From Aeromicrobium sp. Root472D3 (lineage in GTDB: Bacteria > Actinomycetota > Actinomycetes > Propionibacteriales > Nocardioidaceae), in NCBI RefSeq assembly GCF_001426485.1, contig NZ_LMET01000001.1, forward strand, positions 482,844-546,843: a stretch of DNA of 64,000 nt. The letters run 5' to 3'. The translations under genes were made by a program, and so were the position numbers. The notes below the pieces were generated by a model. That model was not told the DNA's origin. It saw only the letters and a list, made by a program, of their open reading frames with translations, and ran no database searches. Shown here one piece after another: positions 47,167-55,370 of the stretch. Within the stretch, counting starts at the first letter, position 1; every line of letters starts with the position of its first letter.

Positions 47167-49842
47167 TCAGCCGATCGGGGCGCGCTCGGCGCGGCGGCGC
47201 GCCTGCTCGATCGGGTCGGGCACGGGGACCGCCGCGATGAGTCGCTGCGTGTACGCCTCCCGGGGGTGGCTCAGCACCTGGTCGCGCGCCCCGATCTCGA
47301 CCAGCTCGCCGTGCTGCATCACCGCGACGCGGTTCGCCAGCGTGTCGACGACCGCGAGGTCGTGGCTGATGAACAGGCACGCGAACTGCAGACGCTGCTG
47401 CAGCTCCCTGAACAGCTCGAGCACGCGCGCCTGCACCGAGACGTCGAGGGCCGACGTCGGCTCGTCGGCGATCAGCAGGTCGGGGTCGAGCGACAGCGCG
47501 CGGGCGAGACTGACCCGCTGCCGCTGGCCGCCCGACAGCTCGTGCGGGAACCGCTCGGCGTACGAGCCGCCGAGCTCGACGCTCTCGAGCAGCTCGGCGA
47601 CCTTGGCGTCGATCTGCGACGACGTCAGCTCGGTCTGGACGTGCAGCGGCTCGGCGATGCACTGGCCGATCGACATGCGGGGGTTGAGCGACGACGCGGG
47701 GTCCTGGAACACGAACCCGAACCGCGAGCGCATCGAGCGCAGCTGGCGGTCGCTGAGGCCCGACACCTGCTGGCCCGAGACGTGGATCGTGCCGGACGTC
47801 GGCTGCTGCAGGCCCACCGTCGTGCGACCGACGGTCGACTTGCCGGATCCCGACTCGCCGACCAGGCCCAGCACCTCGCCCTTGCGGATCTCGAAAGAGA
47901 CGTGGTCGACGGCCCGGAACGGCGGCTGTCCGAAGCGTCCGGCGAACTCGACGACGAGGTCGTCGACCGTCAGGACGACGTCGGTCGTCTCGTCGACCAG
48001 CCCGGGACCGTCCGAGCGGCCGAGGTGCGGGACGGCGTCGAGGAGCGCCCGCGTGTACGGGTGCCGCGGGGACGCGAACAGCTCGCGCGACGGCGCCTGC
48101 TCGACGATCGTGCCGCGATACATGACGACGACGCGGTCGGCCATGTCGGCCACCACGCCCATGTTGTGGGTGATCAGGACGATCGCGGTGCCGAGCCGCT
48201 CGCGCAGCGACAGCAGGAGCTCGAGGATCGAGGCCTGCACCGTGACGTCGAGGGCCGTGGTCGGCTCGTCGGCGATGATGACGTCGGGATCGCAGGCGAT
48301 CGCCATCGCGATGACGACCCGCTGCTTCTGCCCGCCCGACAGCTGGTGCGGGTAGTAGCCGACGCGCTCCTCGGGGTCGGGCATGCCGACCATCTCGAGC
48401 AGCTCGACGGCGCGGGCGCGGGCGGCCTTCTTCGAGATCTTGCGGTGCGCCTGCAGCCCCTCGATGATCTGCCAGCCGACCGTGTAGACCGGGTTGAGCG
48501 CCGTGGCGGGCTCCTGGAACACCATCGAGACCCGGTCGCCGCGGATGGGCTGCAGGCTGCGGTTCGACAGCCCGAGCAGGTCGCGGTCGCCCAGGCGGGC
48601 CGAGCCGGTCACCTCGGCCGTCGAGGGCAGCAGGCCCAGGACGGCTCGCGAGCTGACGGACTTGCCGGAGCCGGACTCGCCGACGACCGCGACCACCTCG
48701 CCCGGGGCGACGTCGAAGCTGATGCCCTTGACGGCCCTGACCTGGCCCGCGTCGGTGCGGAACGACACCGCGAGATCGGTCAGCGACAGCGCCGCGACCC
48801 GCTTCTCGCCGGCGTCGGTCCCTGCGTCTGTCCCTTCGCTTCGCTCACGGTCGGCCGCTGGCGGCCTCCCTAGGGACCGGTCGTCCGTGGCACCGTCGAG
48901 CGCGGCGAACTCCTGCTCGATCTCGGCCTGGTCGGCCTCGGTCGTGTCGGCGCCGCGGGTGCGCAGCAGCGGGTTGAGGATGTCGTTGAGGCTCTCGCCC
49001 ACGAGCGTCGCGCCCAGCACGATCAGCACGATCGCCAGACCCGGGAACACTCCCGTCCACCAGATGCCCGACGACGCGTCCGGCAGCGCCTTGTTGAGGT
49101 CGTAGCCCCACTCGGCGGCGGCCGACGGCTCGATGCCGAAGCCCAGGAAGCCCAGCCCGGCGAGGGTCAGGATCGCCTCCGACGCGTTGAGGGTGCCGAT
49201 GACGGGCAGCGACGACGAGACGTTCGAGAAGACGTGCTTGCGCAGGATGCGGGGCGTCCGCACGCCGACGACCTTGGCGGCGTCGACGTACGGCTCGGCC
49301 TTGACCGACAGCGTCGCGTTGCGGATCACGCGGTAGTGCTGGGGCACGAAGACGACGGTGATCGAGATGGCCGCCGCGAGGATGCCGCCGATCGCGCTGC
49401 TGTTGCCGCCCGACAGGACGATCGAGACGACAATCGCGAGCAGCAGCGACGGGAACGCGTAGAGGGCGTCCATGACGAGCACCAGGACGCGGTCGAGCCA
49501 GCCGCCGAGGTAGCCCGAGACCAGGCCGAGCGGCACGCCGACGACACCCGACAGCACGACCGCCAGGACGATGACCTCGACCGCGGTGCGGGCTCCGTAG
49601 ATGACGCGCGACAGCACGTCGGTGCCGCCGACCGTCGTGCCGAACCAGTGATCGGCCGACGGGCCCTGCTGCGTCCCGAAGACGACGCCGTTGGCGCGGT
49701 CGGCGTTGAAGTCGTACGGCGCGAGCCACGGGGCGAAGATCGCCACGAACACGAACAGGAACACCAGGCCGAAGCCCAGCAGGAGCATGAAGCGCTGCAG
49801 CCCGTGGGACTGCCGGACGACGCCGGGGACGAATCGAGACAT
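47167..49842 (-). CDS. Oligopeptide ABC importer: permease fused to two ATPase domains (DppC-DppD-DppF)
   Basis: This 891-residue protein combines three subunits that are usually separate. Residues 1-310 are a DppC-like permease (about six helices; the ATPase-contact loop is near EPYVDAAKVVGVRTPRI). About 340-600 is ATPase 1 (Walker A GESGSGKS, LSGGQKQR, DEPTTALD). About 615-880 is ATPase 2 (GESGSGKS, LSGGQRQR, DEPTSALD). Both ATPases look complete. The linker (about 318-335) is encoded by one copy of the genome's palindromic repeat and reads RPPAADRERSEG. The ATG overlaps the DppB stop. It powers uptake of peptides delivered by the binding lipoprotein. Confidence 0.92.
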   Translation of the reverse strand: MSRFVPGVVRQSHGLQRFMLLLGFGLVFLFVFVAIFAPWLAPYDFNADRANGVVFGTQQGPSADHWFGTTVGGTDVLSRVIYGARTAVEVIVLAVVLSGVVGVPLGLVSGYLGGWLDRVLVLVMDALYAFPSLLLAIVVSIVLSGGNSSAIGGILAAAISITVVFVPQHYRVIRNATLSVKAEPYVDAAKVVGVRTPRILRKHVFSNVSSSLPVIGTLNASEAILTLAGLGFLGFGIEPSAAAEWGYDLNKALPDASSGIWWTGVFPGLAIVLIVLGATLVGESLNDILNPLLRTRGADTTEADQAEIEQEFAALDGATDDRSLGRPPAADRERSEGTDAGTDAGEKRVAALSLTDLAVSFRTDAGQVRAVKGISFDVAPGEVVAVVGESGSGKSVSSRAVLGLLPSTAEVTGSARLGDRDLLGLSNRSLQPIRGDRVSMVFQEPATALNPVYTVGWQIIEGLQAHRKISKKAARARAVELLEMVGMPDPEERVGYYPHQLSGGQKQRVVIAMAIACDPDVIIADEPTTALDVTVQASILELLLSLRERLGTAIVLITHNMGVVADMADRVVVMYRGTIVEQAPSRELFASPRHPYTRALLDAVPHLGRSDGPGLVDETTDVVLTVDDLVVEFAGRFGQPPFRAVDHVSFEIRKGEVLGLVGESGSGKSTVGRTTVGLQQPTSGTIHVSGQQVSGLSDRQLRSMRSRFGFVFQDPASSLNPRMSIGQCIAEPLHVQTELTSSQIDAKVAELLESVELGGSYAERFPHELSGGQRQRVSLARALSLDPDLLIADEPTSALDVSVQARVLELFRELQQRLQFACLFISHDLAVVDTLANRVAVMQHGELVEIGARDQVLSHPREAYTQRLIAAVPVPDPIEQARRRAERAPIG
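48832..48876. repeat. Nested-palindrome repeat 'A' half inside a coding gene, locus 3
   Basis: TTCGCTTCGCTCACGGTCGG, then the palindrome GGCCGC-TG-GCGGCC and CTCCCTAGG, match the reverse 'A' half seen at 3.6 kb and 31.3 kb at about nine in ten bases. It is read through in frame as the linker between permease and ATPase 1 of the ABC fusion. Confidence 0.85.
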
Positions 49843-50930
49843 CAGAACCTCACTCGGGGGTCGACGAACGCGACGATGACGTCGATCAGGAAGCTCATCG
49901 CGCCGACGATCAGGGCGATGACGGTCACGATGCCCTGCACGGCCAGGAAGTCGCGGCGGATCAGGTACTCCGACAGCTGGTAGCCCAGCCCCTTCCACTC
50001 GAAGGTCGTCTCGGTCAGGATCGCGCCGCCCAGCAGCAGGGCGACCTGCATGCCCATGACGGTCACGACCGGCACCAGCGCGTTGCGGAAGGCGTGCTTG
50101 TTCATGACGCGTCGCTCGGAGATGCCGCGGGCACGGGCCGCCGTGACGTAGTCCATCCGCAGCGTCTGCAGCAGGTTGACCCGCACGAGCCGCAGGAACA
50201 CGCCGCCGGTCAGCAGGCCGAGGGCGATCGCGGGCAGCATCGCGTGCTTCAGGACGTCGCCGATCAGCGCGGGGTCTCCCCACAGGATCGCGTCGACGAT
50301 CATGATGTTGGTGCGCGGGTGGACGTCCTGCAGCGTCAGCTCGGTCGCGATGCTGGCGCGTCCCGAGGACGGCCAGCCGAACGGCGTGAAGGCGAGCTTG
50401 AGCAGCAGGCCCACGAAGAACACGGGTGCCGCGTAGACCAGGATCGAGAACAGCCGCAGCAGGACGTCGGGCACCCGGTCGCGGTAGCGGGCCGCGAGGC
50501 GTCCGAGCGGGACGCCCACCGCGAACGCCACGACCAGCGACCAGAAGGCCAGCTCGAGCGTCGCCGCGCCGTTGACGACGAGGATGTCCGAGACCTTGCG
50601 GTTGTCGGTCAGCGTCGTGCCGAAGTCGCCGCGGAACAGCCCGGACACGTACTCCCAGTACTGCGTCAGGATCGGCCGGTCGAGGCCGGCGTCGGCCTTG
50701 CGCTCGGCGATCTGCTCGGCCGTCAGACGTCCGCCGAGCGCGGCCTGGATCGGGTCGCCGATGACGCGCATCAGCACGAACACCATCGTGACGAGCACCC
50801 AGATCATCGGCACGAGCAGCGCGAGTCGCACCAGCAGGTAGCGGGCCAGGGGGCTCAGTGGTCCGCGACGCCGGCTCGGTGGACGCGCACCGGCGGGTTC
50901 GAGCGGTGCCAGGACTTCGGCGGTCGACAT
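49842..50930 (-). CDS. Oligopeptide ABC importer permease (DppB-like)
   Basis: A 362-residue polytopic permease. The N-terminal helix (YLLVRLALLVPMIWVLVTMVFVL, read in parts) and the RVIGDPIQAALGGRLT extracytoplasmic loop are typical of DppB/OppB. So is the ATPase-contact loop near DYVTAARARGISERRV. It pairs with the permease half of the downstream fusion protein. It lies between the binding-protein gene and the fusion gene, after a strong intergenic stem-loop. Confidence 0.92.
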   Translation of the reverse strand: MSTAEVLAPLEPAGARPPSRRRGPLSPLARYLLVRLALLVPMIWVLVTMVFVLMRVIGDPIQAALGGRLTAEQIAERKADAGLDRPILTQYWEYVSGLFRGDFGTTLTDNRKVSDILVVNGAATLELAFWSLVVAFAVGVPLGRLAARYRDRVPDVLLRLFSILVYAAPVFFVGLLLKLAFTPFGWPSSGRASIATELTLQDVHPRTNIMIVDAILWGDPALIGDVLKHAMLPAIALGLLTGGVFLRLVRVNLLQTLRMDYVTAARARGISERRVMNKHAFRNALVPVVTVMGMQVALLLGGAILTETTFEWKGLGYQLSEYLIRRDFLAVQGIVTVIALIVGAMSFLIDVIVAFVDPRVRF

Positions 50931-50961
50931 GTGGTCCTCTTCTTCGTGGTGGTCTCATGCC

Positions 50962-50996
50962 GAGGAGGGGCGGACCCGACGGGCCCGCCCCTCCTC
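50962..50996 (-). terminator. Stem-loop between binding-protein and permease genes
   Basis: A 12-bp perfect stem (GAGGAGGGGCGG / CCGCCCCTCCTC) extends inward by three more pairs after one mismatch. It has no U-tract. Its place suggests partial termination or mRNA protection, keeping the binding protein more abundant than the membrane parts. Confidence 0.65.
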
Positions 50997-51002
50997 AGGT
51001 GG

Positions 51003-52634
51003 TCACTTCGACAGCGAGGTGAACCGGAACTTGAACGACGGGTCGAGCGTCTCGTCGAGACCCTTGACGCCGTCGACGCCGATCGCGACCTGCGAGCCGG
51101 TCAGCAGCGGCAGGTAGGGCACCTGGTCGGCCAGGCGCTCCTGGATCGCGCCCAGCGTCGCCTCGCGCGACGCCTTGTCGGCGTCGGTGCGCTCGCTCTC
51201 GAGCAGCTTCGTCATCTCCGGGTCGGCGAAGTCGGAGTCGAGGTCGTTGTAGTGCGAGTTGGTGAAGTTGCCGCTCTTCTCCTTGTCGTACGGGCTGAGG
51301 AAGGGCGACAGGTAGTTGTCGGCGTCGGGGAAGTCCGGGAACCAGCCGAGCTGGAACACCGGGTACGCGTCGGCGTTGTACTCCTCGGAGTACGTGACCC
51401 ACTCGGTCGACTGCAGGTCGACCGTGAACAGCTTGGTCGCCTCGAGCTGACGCTTGACCGCCGCGTACTCCTCGCCCGAGCTCGAGCCGTAGTGGTCGGG
51501 GTTGTACTGCAGCTTGATGTCGACCGGCGTCGAGACGCCCGCCTCGTCGAGGAACTGCTTGGCCTTCGTGGCGTCGGGCGCGTCGCCGTAGGCGTCCTTG
51601 AACGCCTCGGTCGCGCCGGTCTGGCCGTCCGGGACCATCGAGTACGCCGGGGTGAAGGTGTCCTTGTAGACCTGCGTCGCGATGTCGGCCCGGTCGATCG
51701 ACGAGGCCATGGCCTTGCGGATCGCGAGCTTCTGCTCCGGCGAGTCGCCGGGCATCGTCTCGAGGTTGAACGTGATGTAGCGCAGCTCGCCGCCGTCGCC
51801 GGTGACGACGTTGATGCCGTCGGTCTTCTCGAGGTCGGCGATGTCGGTCGGGGTCAGCGACCGGTACGCGACGTCGATGTCCTTGTTCTTGATGTCGAGC
51901 TTCAGGTTCTCGGGCTTGGCGTAGTACTTCATCGTGACCGATGCGGTCTTCGGCTTCCCGTACGTGCCCTGGTAGTCGGGGTTGGCCTTGAACTCGGCGA
52001 GCTGGTTCTTGGAGTACTTCGCGATCGTGTACGGGCCGGAGAAGCCGGCGGCCTTGACGGCCGCGTCGTCGTCGAGCACCTTGTCGGCGGGGTAGGTCTC
52101 CTCGTCCACGATCGGACCGGCGGACGTCACCAGGATCTGCGGGAACGTCTGGTCGTTCGGCGCGTTGAGCGTGAACGTGACGGTCGAGTCGTCGGTGGCC
52201 TCGACGCTCTTCATGGCGCCCAGCAGCGACGAGGGGCCGCTCGGGTCGTTGATCGCGACGATGCGGTTGAACGAGAACGCGACGTCGGAGGCGGTCAGCT
52301 CGTTGCCGTTGGCGAACGTCAGACCGGGCTTCATGGTGCACACGTACGTCGTGGGGGTGTCGAAGTCGCACGCCGACGCGGCGTCCGGCGTCGGGTCGGT
52401 GCTGCCGGCCGGGAAGTTGAGGAGGTACTGGTAGACCTGCGTCTGGACGTTCAGCGAGCCGTTGTCGTACGAGCCCGCCGGGTCGATCGAGACGACCTTG
52501 TCGGTCGTGCCGACGATGAGGCCCGCTCCCGAGTCGCCGTCACCGCTGTTGTTCCCTGCTCCGCAGGCTGCGAGGGCGACCCCGGCCAGTGCGGACACCG
52601 CGGCGAGCGCGGTCCCCCGACGGAAGATGGTCAT
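51003..52634 (-). CDS. Peptide ABC importer substrate-binding lipoprotein (family 5)
   Basis: A 543-residue SBP_bac_5 protein that captures peptides outside the membrane. It has a lipoprotein signal: hydrophobic residues and the lipobox LAAC (lipidated Cys about 24), followed by a Gly/Asn/Ser/Asp linker. Family features include TYVCTMKPGLTFANGNELTASDVAFSFNRI (read in parts), ADIDDLEK-like segments and NSHYNDLDSDFADPEM. The ATG at 52634 has AGGAGA upstream. It is the first gene of the importer operon. Confidence 0.92.
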   Translation of the reverse strand: MTIFRRGTALAAVSALAGVALAACGAGNNSGDGDSGAGLIVGTTDKVVSIDPAGSYDNGSLNVQTQVYQYLLNFPAGSTDPTPDAASACDFDTPTTYVCTMKPGLTFANGNELTASDVAFSFNRIVAINDPSGPSSLLGAMKSVEATDDSTVTFTLNAPNDQTFPQILVTSAGPIVDEETYPADKVLDDDAAVKAAGFSGPYTIAKYSKNQLAEFKANPDYQGTYGKPKTASVTMKYYAKPENLKLDIKNKDIDVAYRSLTPTDIADLEKTDGINVVTGDGGELRYITFNLETMPGDSPEQKLAIRKAMASSIDRADIATQVYKDTFTPAYSMVPDGQTGATEAFKDAYGDAPDATKAKQFLDEAGVSTPVDIKLQYNPDHYGSSSGEEYAAVKRQLEATKLFTVDLQSTEWVTYSEEYNADAYPVFQLGWFPDFPDADNYLSPFLSPYDKEKSGNFTNSHYNDLDSDFADPEMTKLLESERTDADKASREATLGAIQERLADQVPYLPLLTGSQVAIGVDGVKGLDETLDPSFKFRFTSLSK

Positions 52635-53096
52635 TGGTCTCCTATGAGTCGAGCCACCCACCCGCGGCGGCGACGGTCGTCCACATGATGGGACAGGTGG
52701 TCCGCACGCTACACGCGCCGGGACGGGAGGTGCGGTCCGCGAAGATTGCAGTTCGGTGACAGACGCAACCGTCTGCGCCGCGCGCCCATGACGAAGGCCC
52801 CCGTAGCGCGAGGCGCTGCCGGGGGCCGTGACCGCGACGCGGGAGAGCGTCGGGTCTCTTCTCGTGTCGTCCGGGTCGGGCTGCCGGGAGAGGTGCCTCG
52901 ACCCAGGGTCTGGACGGAGGGAGATCCGCACGGACCACGGCGGGAGAGCCGGGATACGACTGAGTTCGTACTCCCATGGTGACGGCTCGGTCGGGGCAGC
53001 GGCAGGGACCAATGTCCTCATGATCTTCGGCGAAGGTCGCTAAAGTCGAGACCTCAGGTCCCGTCGACCGTAGGCTGGTACTCAGGGAGTGTGTTC
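52635..53096. other. Large intergenic region with hairpin and GGGAGA repeats; no gene seen
   Basis: This 462-bp gap lies between divergent genes. It holds a strong stem-loop at 52796-52827 (GGCCCCCG / CGGGGGCC, with an inner AGCGC / GCGCT stem), which is best placed to end a minus-strand transcript because TTCGTC follows it there. GGGAGA occurs four times (52841, 52886, 52919, 52942). A GGGAC-N5-GTCC dyad is at 52690-52703, and a DosR-like dyad at 53005-53018. The short reading frames inside lack ribosome-binding sites and look non-coding. Confidence 0.5.
53005..53018. promoter_or_regulatory. DosR/DevR-like box upstream of the two-component system
   Basis: GGGACCAATGTCCT matches the arms of the DevR box core GGGAC-N4-GTCCC at nine of ten positions. 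It is 79 nt upstream of the sensor kinase start. A -10-like TAAAGT lies at about 53041. Confidence 0.5.
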
Positions 53097-54686
53097 ATGC
53101 CGGGGAGTGCCAAGGTGGCGTCCGAACGTCTGCGAGGTGTCCTCGAGGCCGTCGCGACGATGTCGTCTGACCTGTCCCTCGAGGGGCTGCTCGACCGGAT
53201 CCTGCGCCAGGCCGGCGACCTCGTCGACGCCGAGAGCGGCTTCCTCGACGTCCTCGACCGGCGGTCGGACCGGCGGATCGGCACCTTCGCGGCGTACAAC
53301 GTCCCGGGGGTCGTCGACCAGCAGCACCCCGGACGGCAGCTCCTGGTCGACCTCCTCGAGCAGCCCGACCCGCGGGTGCGGCGCGGCATCGCCGGCAAGG
53401 GCGAGGGCAGCGCGTTCATCGGCGTCCCGATCAGGATCCACAACTTCGAGTTCGGCAACCTGTACCTGATCGGCAAGCGGTCGGGCCACGGGTTCACGCA
53501 CGAGGACGAGGAGGTCGCGCAGGCCATCGCCTCGGCGGCCGGCGTCGTCATCGAGAACGCCCGGCTGCACGAGCGCGGCGGGCGACAGCGCCTGTGGCTC
53601 GAGGCGGCCAGCGAGATCACGACGTCCCTGCTCTCGCCGATCTCGCGCCACACCGCCCTGCAGCTCGTCGCCGATCGGGCCCGCCTCGTGTCGGCGGCCG
53701 ACTTCGTCGCCCTGCTGATGCCCGACACCTCCGACAGCCTCGTCGTCGAGGCCGTCTCGGGACGTCCCGCCGACGGCGTGCTGGGCGAGGCGATCCCGCC
53801 CAGCGGCACCCTCGTGGGCGAGGCGGCCCGGCTCGGCCAGACGATCGTCGTGCCCGACACCGAGCTCGACCCGCGGTACCAGCGCCACAAGACCCCGGCC
53901 TGGCCCGACCTCGGATCGCTCATGGTGCTGCCGCTGCGCGGCGGCGAGGAGACCGGCGTGCTGATCGTGGGCTGGATGAAGGGCCACCAGACCGACCGGT
54001 GGGAGCTCGACCCCGTCGTGCCGCAGGGCTTCGCGAACCAGGCGGCGCTCGTGCTGCAGGTCGCCCGCGCGCAGGAGGACCAGGCGCGTCTCGCGGTCTT
54101 CGAGGACCGTGACCGGATCGGCCGCGACCTGCACGACCTCGTCATCCAGCGGCTGTTCGGCATCGGCCTGATGCTCGACAACACGACCAAGCTCATCGCC
54201 GAGCCCGCCGCGGTCGAGCGCCTGTCGTCGGCGATCGACGACATCGACCAGACCATCAAGGACATCCGGCGCACGATCTTCGCGCTCAGCTCGACGACGC
54301 AGGCCCACGACCTGCGCGCCGAGCTCGAGCTCGTCGTGCACGACGCCGCCAAGCTGCTGGGGTTCACGCCGCACCTCACGCTGTCGGGGCCCGTCGACAG
54401 CATGGTCCCCGACGACGTCCGCGACCCCCTGCTGGCGGTGCTGCGCGAGGCCCTGTCGAACATCGTCCGTCATGCGAGGGCGTCCCGCGTCTCTGTGGAG
54501 GTGGGAGTCGGTCACGACATCTGTCTCGAGGTCCGCGACGATGGTCGAGGACTGCGACCCGGGTCGCCCGGCAACGGGCTCCGCAACATCCGCGAGCGGG
54601 CGGAGCTGCTCGGCGGGACCTGCACCGTCACGGGCGAGGCAGACCAGGGCACGACCGTGTCGTGGACCGTACCGAGGAGATCTTGA
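53097..54686 (+). CDS. DevS/DosT-like GAF-GAF sensor histidine kinase
   Basis: A 529-residue cytoplasmic kinase without membrane helices. GAF1 (about 10-165) and GAF2 (about 175-330) precede a HisKA_3 dimer domain with the phosphorylation site RDRIGRDLHDLVIQRL (His about 346) and a HATPase domain (REALSNIVRHA, DDGRGL, GNGLRNIRERA). The layout and motifs resemble mycobacterial DevS/DosT. In GAF1 the segment before FIGVPIR is shortened, and the haem-ligand His (His149 of DevS) aligns with a Lys, so haem sensing is doubtful. The ATG at 53097 has GGGAG 7 nt upstream. It overlaps the regulator by 1 nt. Confidence 0.88.
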   Translation: MPGSAKVASERLRGVLEAVATMSSDLSLEGLLDRILRQAGDLVDAESGFLDVLDRRSDRRIGTFAAYNVPGVVDQQHPGRQLLVDLLEQPDPRVRRGIAGKGEGSAFIGVPIRIHNFEFGNLYLIGKRSGHGFTHEDEEVAQAIASAAGVVIENARLHERGGRQRLWLEAASEITTSLLSPISRHTALQLVADRARLVSAADFVALLMPDTSDSLVVEAVSGRPADGVLGEAIPPSGTLVGEAARLGQTIVVPDTELDPRYQRHKTPAWPDLGSLMVLPLRGGEETGVLIVGWMKGHQTDRWELDPVVPQGFANQAALVLQVARAQEDQARLAVFEDRDRIGRDLHDLVIQRLFGIGLMLDNTTKLIAEPAAVERLSSAIDDIDQTIKDIRRTIFALSSTTQAHDLRAELELVVHDAAKLLGFTPHLTLSGPVDSMVPDDVRDPLLAVLREALSNIVRHARASRVSVEVGVGHDICLEVRDDGRGLRPGSPGNGLRNIRERAELLGGTCTVTGEADQGTTVSWTVPRRS

Positions 54687-55345
54687 TGAGTGCCGCACCG
54701 ATCAGACTGTTCCTGCTCGACGACCACGAGGTCGTCCGCCGCGGGCTCAAGGACCTGCTCGACCAGGAGGACGACATCGAGGTCGTCGGCGAGTCCGGGC
54801 TGGCCCAGGACGCCGTCGCCCGCATCCCGTCGATGAAGCCCGACGTCGCGGTGCTCGACGCGCGCCTGCCCGACGGCTCGGGCATCGAGGTGTGCCGCGA
54901 CATCCGCTCGCTCGACCCCTCGATCGCCGTCATCATCCTGACGTCGTACGACGACGACGACGCGCTGTTCGCCGCGATCATGGCCGGAGCGGCCGGCTAC
55001 GTCCTCAAGCAGGTGCGCGGCACCGATCTCGTCGAGGCCGTCCGCCGCGTCGCGAGCGGCCAGTCGCTGCTCGACCCGGCCGTCACGCAGCGCGTCCTGC
55101 GCCGCATCCGCGAGGGCGAGCCGGCCGAGGACCCCCTGCAGTCGCTGACCAAGCAGGAGCGCCGCATCCTCGACCTGATCGGTCAGGGCCTGACCAATCG
55201 GCAGATCGCCGGCGAGATGTTCCTGGCGGAGAAGACCGTCAAGAACTACGTCACGCAGCTGCTCTCGAAGCTGGGCCTGGAGCGACGCACCCAGGCGGCG
55301 GTCCTCGTCACCCGTCATGCCGGGATGAACCCGCGCAAGTCGTGA
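54686..55345 (+). CDS. DevR/DosR-like response regulator (NarL family)
   Basis: A 219-residue regulator. The receiver domain has the phosphoacceptor Asp in [13 protein letters not shown] (about residue 55), acidic DDH near the start, and the conserved Lys in YVLKQVRG. The C-terminal LuxR-type helix-turn-helix reads [38 protein letters not shown] (read in parts), close to the mycobacterial DosR recognition helix region. The DosR-like site upstream of the kinase gene suggests the pair regulates itself. Confidence 0.92.
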   Translation: MSAAPIRLFLLDDHEVVRRGLKDLLDQEDDIEVVGESGLAQDAVARIPSMKPDVAVLDARLPDGSGIEVCRDIRSLDPSIAVIILTSYDDDDALFAAIMAGAAGYVLKQVRGTDLVEAVRRVASGQSLLDPAVTQRVLRRIREGEPAEDPLQSLTKQERRILDLIGQGLTNRQIAGEMFLAEKTVKNYVTQLLSKLGLERRTQAAVLVTRHAGMNPRKS

Positions 55346-55370
55346 CGGCGCGACCGTTATCCTTGGTGGC

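Noticed and set aside
52690-52703. Second DosR box near the peptide-binding-protein gene
   Set aside because: The GGGAC and GTCC arms are present, but the 5-nt centre departs from the 4-nt spacing of the known box. It is noted only as a possible weak site.
52841-52960. Tandem glycine riboswitch
   Set aside because: GGGAGAG motifs resemble the aptamer 5' core, but the matching CTCTCAGG-type 3' core was not found, and the downstream genes do not concern glycine.
52746-52982. A 78-codon frame between the binding-protein and kinase genes
   Set aside because: It is Arg-rich, lacks a ribosome-binding site, and crosses the stem-loop and the GGGAGA motifs. It looks non-coding.
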